A stretch of DNA of 64,000 bases from Winogradskyella psychrotolerans RS-3 (GTDB lineage Bacteria; Bacteroidota; Bacteroidia; Flavobacteriales; Flavobacteriaceae), in the NCBI RefSeq assembly GCF_000427335.1, contig NZ_ATMR01000128.1:1-64000 (forward strand), read 5' to 3'. The position numbers were made by a program, and so were the translations under genes. Shown in pieces: positions 60,401-64,000 of this stretch. The notes under the pieces were generated by a model. That model did not search any database. It saw nothing but the letters and a program-made list of their open reading frames with translations, and was not told the origin of the DNA. The stretch's first letter is position 1; every line of letters starts with the position of its first letter.

Positions 60401-60853
60401 ATTTGCTTCAGAAAGTGCAATTTTTAATGAGCTTAAGCTTTTCTTGTTACTTTCTATAATAGGAACATTACATTTTACAGCGATTTTCTTAGCTGTAATT
60501 TTATCGCCCAAAGCATCCATAACCTCTGGATCTGGACCAATAAAAATGATGTCGTTTTCGGCACATCGTCTCGCAAATTCTGAATTTTCAGATAAGAAAC
60601 CATAACCAGGATGAATAGCATCTACGTTTTTCTCTTTAGCTAAAGCCACAATTTCTTCAATATCCAAATACGGCTTTAAAGGCTCGTTATCTTCACCAAT
60701 TTGATAGGATTCATCAGCTTTATTTCTGTGTTGTGAATACCGATCTTCATACGTGTAAACCGCAACCGTAGCAATATTAAGCTCTGTACATGCTCTTAAG
60801 ACACGGATAGCAATTTCACTTCGATTGGCGACTAAAATTTTTTTAATTTTCAT
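57401..60853 (-). CDS. pyc: Pyruvate carboxylase
   Basis: A 1150-residue multidomain enzyme making oxaloacetate from pyruvate, bicarbonate and ATP for anaplerosis. It has a biotin carboxylase domain (about 3-450, KAASGGGGRGMR at about 160), a carboxyltransferase domain (about 530-800, TMRDAHQSLLATRMR; metal His in LHTHDTS), a PC-C-terminal domain and a biotinyl domain with the biotinylated Lys in EAMKMETT (about 1115). Intact, single-polypeptide type. Lone gene. Confidence 0.96.
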   Translation of the reverse strand: MKIKKILVANRSEIAIRVLRACTELNIATVAVYTYEDRYSQHRNKADESYQIGEDNEPLKPYLDIEEIVALAKEKNVDAIHPGYGFLSENSEFARRCAENDIIFIGPDPEVMDALGDKITAKKIAVKCNVPIIESNKKSLSSLKIALSEANEIGYPLMLKAASGGGGRGMRVVRNDKDLEQHFDSAKNESLNAFGDDTMFLEKYVENPKHIEVQIVADKHGNIRHLFERDCSVQRRHQKVVEIAPSYNISQTVKDALYRYAVVITSEVNYNNIGTVEFLVDQEDRVYFIEVNPRIQVEHTVTEMVTGIDLVKTQIFIAGGYKLSDQQIKIYEQESLATYGFALQCRLTTEDPENNFTPDYGNITTYRSASGMGIRLDAGSIYQGYNVSPFFDSMLVKVSAHGRTLDGAVRKMTRALKEFRIRGVKTNIHFLQNVIQHETFKEGKVTVNFIQNTPALFEIKLPQDRTTKAVNFLAEVIVNGNSDVKNIDQSKVFRTAKVPKYNRSEAFPKGTKDLLTELGPEAFCQWLKDDNKIHYTDTTMRDAHQSLLATRMRSYDMLKVAESFAKNHPNTFSMEVWGGATFDVCMRFLHESPWTRLRELRKAVPNILFQMLLRGSNAVGYKAYPDNLIEKFVEKSWENGVDIFRIFDSLNWVKAMEPSINYVRDKTGGIAQAAISYTGDILDPKQTKYNLNYYTQLAKDLENAGAHMIAIKDMAGLLKPYAATELVGALKDTVNIPIQLHTHDTSSLQTATYLKAIEAEVDVVDVALGGLSGLTSQPNFNAVVEMMKGQERAHDFDMNMLNQFSNYWEDTREMYYPFESGLKAGTAEVYQHEIPGGQYSNLRPQAIALGLGDRFDDVKKMYAQINAMFGNLIKVTPSSKVVGDMAIFMVTNNLTPDDVMERGETISFPESVINFFKGDLGQPVGGFPKTLQKIILKNKEAYTDRPNAHLTPVDFTKEFTAFKTKFQQGFTRPIEMEDFLSFMLYPKVFEKAHENYKLYGNIALIPTKDFFFGMKLQEETNITLEPGKTIIVKLLSVSIPNDAGIRTVFFKVNGENRFVEIFDTSLNITKVENVKIDKEDANQIGAPLQGSLYKVLVKKGSNVKENDPLFVIEAMKMETTVTAHKSGKIKSVSLSEGSMVKQDDLVVTME

Positions 60854-61073
60854 AAGGCGAAGAATATGTGATTTAAGTAATGAATAGACTGTCTTTAACG
60901 ATATTTATTGGTTGACTTACAGCCTATTATTTGTTAAAAATGCTTTTATAACGCTGTTGTGAAAGTTACATAAATTATTAGCAAATTAGAATTTTGTAAC
61001 TTGATATTAGCTGAGTAGTAAGATAAAAACTATAATCTAAATAGTTGATCAGATTAAACTGTTTATGATTGAT

Positions 61074-61709
61074 TTAACGTAAATATAACTTCAACCGCTT
61101 TATAATATTTTGCGGTAGTGCATCATTATTCAGTACTAATTCAATATGGTCTTTGTTTTTGTCTTTTGCATATAATAATTCGAAAAAGTGAAAAATTGAA
61201 AGACTTTGCTTTTTAGTTTCAACAAGTTTAAATTGGTCACCAACCGCGACATTCCCTTCTTTTAGAACTCTTATATAAGTACCCGAAAACCCATGATCTA
61301 CAAATTGTTTTAGTACGTCGTTTGTTCTAAACTTATGAGCAAACTTAAAACAAGGTTCTCTCGGTTGCGTAATTTGAACTAGAGCGTTTCCTAATTTGTA
61401 TATATCACCTATAAAAAGTTGTCTTTCATCTAAGTCTTCAATAGTTAAGTTTTCTCCTAACATACCATACGTCCAATCTAAATGCGGATATAAATCTTGC
61501 CAGTATGGATATTGATTTGCTGAAAATAAATAACAGGCTTTAAATTCTCCTCCATGTACTTTTCGGTCTGAAACTTCATCTCCTTTCACATCTTCTTTTC
61601 CTAAATAAATTGGATTGTCAGTTGGTTTTTTATAAATACCAGTGGTGACTTCTTTTCCATTCCAGAGAAATTTGGTGGGTTGTGCAATATTAGTTGAGAT
61701 AATTTTCAT
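61074..61709 (-). CDS. MOSC-domain protein (YiiM-like)
   Basis: A 211-residue protein with a MOSC domain (about 20-160) and the Cys in TQPREPCFKFAHKF (about 117), typical of the YiiM branch, which detoxifies N-hydroxylated compounds using molybdenum cofactor in other bacteria. A 3-alpha-like C-terminal stretch follows. Substrate not tested here. Confidence 0.85.
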   Translation of the reverse strand: MKIISTNIAQPTKFLWNGKEVTTGIYKKPTDNPIYLGKEDVKGDEVSDRKVHGGEFKACYLFSANQYPYWQDLYPHLDWTYGMLGENLTIEDLDERQLFIGDIYKLGNALVQITQPREPCFKFAHKFRTNDVLKQFVDHGFSGTYIRVLKEGNVAVGDQFKLVETKKQSLSIFHFFELLYAKDKNKDHIELVLNNDALPQNIIKRLKLYLR

Positions 61710-61923
61710 GCATTAAAAGTATAAAAAATAGCGCACTCAATAGTATGTTTTATGTGGGGTGTTTCAATAATATATTCCTCTTAACACGTTCTGTTATTTT
61801 ATCAAAATGTTAAAAAAATGTTAAAGCATTTATATTTTAAAACCCACCCATAGATAATCTCGTAGGTATTTGTGCTTTCCAAAGTGGCAAAGCAATTAAC
61901 CATTTTATCAAATACTAATCAAC

Positions 61924-64000
61924 ATGAAAAACAAAATTACTTTTGTTATTGCTATGGCAATGACTTTTTTATTTCAGCAGATGCATTTGCGCAGCTAGTA
62001 ACTAGCGGAGCAGATGATGGAACAGACGGAACACTACGAAATGAAATTGCAGACACACCAATTGGTGGCGTAATAACTTTTGACACATCAGTGACAACAG
62101 TAACTTTAAATAGCGAACTTGTAATTGATAAAGATTTAATAATTAGTGGGAATTCAATAACACCATTAACTATAGATGCTAATAATAATGGTAGAGTATT
62201 TAATATCACTACAGGCTTAGTCGTATTAAATGACTTAATGTTAATCAACGGTCTTGATGTTGATGGTGGTGCCATTTATATGACAAACGCAGTTGTAACG
62301 ATTAACAATTCAACAATATCAGGAAATACAGCTAATGGAGCTTCAGGTTCTGGCGGTGGGATTTTTAATGATGTAGGTGGAGTTCTAGTCGTTAATAATT
62401 CTGAAATTTCAAACAATACAGCGAATAGAGCAGGTGGTGGAATTGAGGATAATTCTGGTGCAGGATTATCAATCACATTATTGAATGTTAATTTAGATAA
62501 TAACAATGCAGGTATCGCACCTGCAACAGCAGCTCCAGGAAATGGAGGTGGATTGCATATTACAGGAGCAGGAAGTGCTATTATTACTGGAGGTACTGTA
62601 AATGGAAACGTCGCTGGTAAAGAAGGTGGTGGACTATGGAATGGTAGTGGTGTTTTAGATGTAATTGATGTCACAATAACAGAAAACTCAGCTGTAGGTG
62701 ATGCTACAGGTGGAGGTGCTATTTATAATAATGGTAACGGAACTATAAATATTTCAGCAGGAACAATATTATCAGGCAATATAGCTTCAGGAGCAACTCC
62801 AGGAGGACGTGGTGGTGCTATTTTTAATAATACAGATGGGATTTTAAATCTAGCAAATGGATTGGTAATTACAGGAAACTATGCCAGTAGAGCAGGTGGA
62901 GCGATTGAAGATAGCTCAAACGGCACTTTAATTTTATCGGGTGTTACACTTACAGGAAATGCTGCAGGTGTAGATATCGGATTAGGAAATACAATTACAC
63001 CAAATCCTGGAAATGGTGGCGCTGTACATTTATCTGGTACAACCAATGCAACAATTTCTGGGTTTTCAACAGTTTCAAATAATTATGCAGCTAAAGAAGG
63101 CGGTGGATTATGGAATAACTTAGGAACCATGGATGTTAGCTTAACTTTTTTGGATGCTAATATCGCTTCAGGAGATGAGGCAACTGATGGTGGTGGTGCT
63201 ATTTTTAATAATGGTGGAACTTTAGTTGTAGGTAATGCCGCAGCTATAACAAATAATATCGCTAATGGAACTTCAGGTTCTGGTGGTGGAATTTTAAGTA
63301 CAGATGGAGCTGTTACAATTACAGATGCTGTTTTGGCTTTTAATCAATCTAACCGTGCGGGTGGAGCAATTGAAATTATAGATGGTTCTATCGATTTCTC
63401 AGGAAACTACAATGTAAGTGGTAACAATACAGGTGTTGCGCCAGCAGTAGCAAGTCCAGGTAATGGAGGAGGACTTCATATTAGTGGATCAGGAACAGCA
63501 ACACTAACAGGAGGTACAATGAGTGATAATGTGGCTGCTAGAGAAGGTGGAGCTTTATGGAATAGTACGGCAACAATGAATGTAGATGGAGTATTAATTA
63601 GCGGGAATGTGGCAAGTGGACCAGCAGCAGATGATGGTGGTGCCGGAATTTTTAATAATGGTGGAACATTAATCGTTCAAAATAATACAACAATAAACAA
63701 TAATATAGCAGATGGAGCTTCAGGTTCTGGTGGTGGTATATTAACAATTGGTGGTGATGTTACCGTAACGAGTTCTACAATTACGATGAATCAGGCCAAT
63801 AGAGCTGGTGGTGGAATTGAACATGCTGGTGGAACTTTAAATCTTATAGATACAACCTTAGATATGAATAATGCAGGAGTTTCTCCGGCAATGGCTGCGC
63901 CAGGATCTGGTGGTGGACTTCATGTATCTGGTGCTGCGACAACGAACATTACAGGTGGTACAACTAACAACAATATTGCCGCTAATGAAGGTGGTGGTTT
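61924..64000 (+). CDS. Repetitive parallel beta-helix surface protein, 3' partial, frameshift in signal peptide
   Basis: Starts at ATG 61924 with MKNKITFVIAMAMTF. A T6 run (61965-61970) breaks the frame; seven Ts give a signal peptide ending ISADAFAQ, and the frame then stays open to the window end (about 690 residues). The body is made of Gly/Asn-rich coils of the Pmp/right-handed beta-helix kind, with GGGIFN, GGGIE, GGGLH, EGGGLWN and GGAIFNNGG. Five such coils form a super-repeat of about 447-480 bp. Likely a large secreted or surface-anchored adhesin; the C-terminus (anchor or T9SS signal) is outside the window. Confidence 0.8.
62270..64000 (+). repeat. Beta-helix super-repeats
   Basis: TCAGGTTCTGG(C/T)GGTGG recurs near 62342, 63272 and 63719, with a degenerate unit near 62796. 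The unit is thus about 149-160 residues, composed of five related coils. Confidence 0.75.

Noticed and set aside
62276..62674. Minus-strand ORFs in the beta-helix region (also 61952-62275)
   Set aside because: Pro/Ser-rich translations of the Gly-rich plus-strand repeats; the plus frame is open throughout and has a signal peptide.

Overview
The window is a 64 kb chromosomal segment of an AT-rich member of the Bacteroidota, almost certainly family Flavobacteriaceae (Olleya, Psychroserpens, Winogradskyella-type). The reasons are the TAnnTTTG-type promoters, the type IX secretion (T9SS) and gliding-type proteins (CHU_C-tailed giant adhesin, PorP/SprF, OmpA), the gene order tRNA-Thr/Tyr/Gly/Thr - tuf - tRNA-Trp - secE - nusG - rplKAJL - rpoBC, and many Bacteroidota-only families (DUF2851, DUF3467, DUF4369, DUF4377). 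No CRISPR array, insertion sequence, prophage or rRNA gene was seen.

Layout. 0.3-3.2 kb: FIST sensor plus hybrid histidine kinase, translationally coupled. 3.2-9.7 kb: DUF2851, PspC, a K+-channel/RCK protein, an alanine/Na+ symporter, a helix-hairpin-helix protein and an acyl-CoA dehydrogenase. 9.8-24.4 kb: the core information-processing block (XerC-like recombinase, Hpf, five tRNAs, EF-Tu, SecE, NusG, L11, L1, L10, L7/L12, RpoB, RpoC). 24.6-27.0 kb: DUF3467, a small Fe-S protein and RF3. 27.6-38.3 kb: a surface locus with a roughly 2,590-residue adhesin built of exactly isometric repeats, an SprF-like protein and an OmpA-like protein. 38.4-40.8 kb: Idi, a 6-pyruvoyltetrahydropterin synthase-like enzyme, ManA, a small protein and a second identical tRNA-Thr. 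41.0-45.4 kb: DUF4369, DUF819, and a five-gene SPFH operon ending in an Arc-type ribbon-helix-helix protein. 45.4-57.3 kb: hydrolase, VanX-like dipeptidase, MFS, DoxX, envelope proteins, an ECF sigma operon, DEAD-box helicase, RlmF and a DUF4377/META lipoprotein. 57.4-61.7 kb: pyruvate carboxylase and a MOSC protein. 61.9 kb to the window end: a partial, repetitive beta-helix surface protein.

Two things stand out. First, six genes (histidine kinase, nusG, CHU_C adhesin, an envelope membrane protein, the DUF4377/META lipoprotein and the beta-helix protein) are each interrupted at a homopolymer run, and each is restored by adding exactly one base to the run. Because nusG is essential, this points to systematic homopolymer under-calling in the assembly rather than real pseudogenes. 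I annotate these as single genes. Second, the SPFH operon at 43.1-45.3 kb has an unusual control region. It holds three GATAT boxes at exact 11-bp spacing upstream of the SPFH gene, fitting the RHH protein encoded at the operon's end. Divergent to it is a textbook sigma-54 promoter with no gene behind it, only about 105 nt of structured, intrinsically terminated RNA. That RNA contains a 15-nt stretch complementary to the SPFH leader just upstream of its start codon. This is the best candidate here for an undescribed regulatory system.

A second orphan transcription unit (about 46.5-46.7 kb) sits directly behind two copies of a GTATTTCAtCG motif. Related copies also precede the FIST gene and the giant adhesin gene.
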